Source: Chitinophaga vietnamensis
GTDB lineage: Bacteria; Bacteroidota; Bacteroidia; Chitinophagales; Chitinophagaceae
DNA: 64,000 nucleotides
Reading direction: 5' to 3'
NCBI RefSeq assembly: GCF_902167635.1
Contig: NZ_CABHMS010000005.1
Coordinates: 124,001-188,000, forward strand
The first letter of the stretch is position 1. Every line of letters begins with the position of its first letter. The notes beneath the pieces were generated by a model, which did no database searches, was not told the origin of the DNA, and saw nothing but the letters and a program-made list of their open reading frames with translations. Made by a program: the position numbers and the translations under genes. Positions 63,685 to 64,000 of this stretch are shown here, in pieces.

Positions 63685-64000
63685 TTAATCGCAGAGGTTA
63701 CCGCCGCCTACGCTGGGTTCCATATCGAATTTCTGACCGGTTTTGTCGTTCATATCCTGGATGGGATGCCCGGCTTTCCTGGCTTCCGCGAGATGACAGT
63801 TATACAACTGCGCCAGCGCGAAGAGGTAGCCGATATCGGGCCGGTCGTTGAGCAGGGTGGCCAGCGGGATGTTCATATCATTGATGAGCATCTTCATTTT
63901 AGTAACAGAATAATTGCCCAGGCAATAAGCGCCTATGCTGCCGGAGCCCAGCCACCAGGAAGGTACCGGCAGGTTGTCGGTGATCGCAAACGTACGTTGC
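63685..64000 (-). CDS. Probable DUF4843 lipoprotein, C-terminal end only
   Basis: The frame is open to the right edge, so only about 105 C-terminal residues are visible; an in-frame ATG at 63897 is internal. The residues TDNLPVPSWWLGSG, GAYCLGNYSVTK and the tail rich in Gly and Asp fit the end of DUF4843 proteins. That family precedes PKD-like lipoproteins in import loci. The gap of 28 bases to the PKD-like gene implies one transcript. The family call rests mainly on position and the terminal Trp/Tyr motif. Confidence 0.55.
   Translation of the reverse strand, partial: QRTFAITDNLPVPSWWLGSGSIGAYCLGNYSVTKMKMLINDMNIPLATLLNDRPDIGYLFALAQLYNCHLAEARKAGHPIQDMNDKTGQKFDMEPSVGGGNLCD

Overview
The window reads as chromosome from a Bacteroidota bacterium, most likely of the Chitinophagaceae (Chitinophaga-like). 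This rests on three SusC/SusD outer-membrane import pairs, ECF sigma/FecR pairs, DUF4302, PKD-like and zinc-metallohydrolase lipoproteins, -7 promoter boxes of the TAnnTTTG type, weak Shine-Dalgarno sequences, and a fused E1 alpha/beta dehydrogenase. No plasmid, phage, IS transposase or CRISPR array was seen.

Layout. 0-3.7 kb: two amidohydrolase-family genes, the first cut by the window edge. 3.7-11 kb, minus strand: tyrS, then a nucleotide-sugar operon (DegT aminotransferase, ugd, UDP-glucuronate decarboxylase, rfbB, rfbC, rfbD) feeding envelope polysaccharide. 11-32 kb is mostly housekeeping: Kdo transferase, thymidine kinase, GtrA, biotin carboxylase, CcmB/CcmC/CcmD-like cytochrome c biogenesis proteins, glutamate dehydrogenase, AMP nucleosidase, a fused dipeptide-type ABC ATPase, queA, ispD, a Gfo/Idh/MocA oxidoreductase, radC, prs-rplY-pth, an FAH-family hydrolase, and a MarR regulator divergent from the fused E1 gene. 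32-42.6 kb, minus strand: a complete sigma-FecR-SusC-SusD-metallohydrolase-DUF4302-DUF4302 import locus. 42.7-44 kb: a MutS-like ATPase. 44.7-49.5 kb: a SusC/SusD pair without an STN domain. 49.5-56.9 kb: a sigma gene divergent from FecR-SusC(STN)-SusD. 56.9 kb: initiator tRNA-Met. 57.2-61.7 kb: four poorly characterised genes (NIPSNAP-like, lipoprotein, secreted 606-residue protein, SUFU-domain). 62-64 kb: a PKD-like lipoprotein and the end of a probable DUF4843 lipoprotein, the tail of another import locus running in from the right.

The most unusual signal is non-coding. AT-rich modular inverted repeats sit at the 3' ends of genes at about 13.8, 29.4, 49.5, 57.1 and 61.8 kb, with weaker relatives at 24.3 and 25.5 kb. 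Two of them are perfect inverted repeats with 70-bp and 85-bp arms. They share about 37 bp of outer end but differ from each other at positions that are compensated in the opposite arm. Several overlap the stop codons of both convergent neighbours and lie where no conventional hairpin terminator is present. Other regulatory structure includes a 20-bp inverted repeat placed symmetrically between the divergent accC and ccmB genes, and a TTGC-N4-GCAA palindrome between marR and the E1 gene. All functional names come from reading protein motifs by eye; no database search was run.
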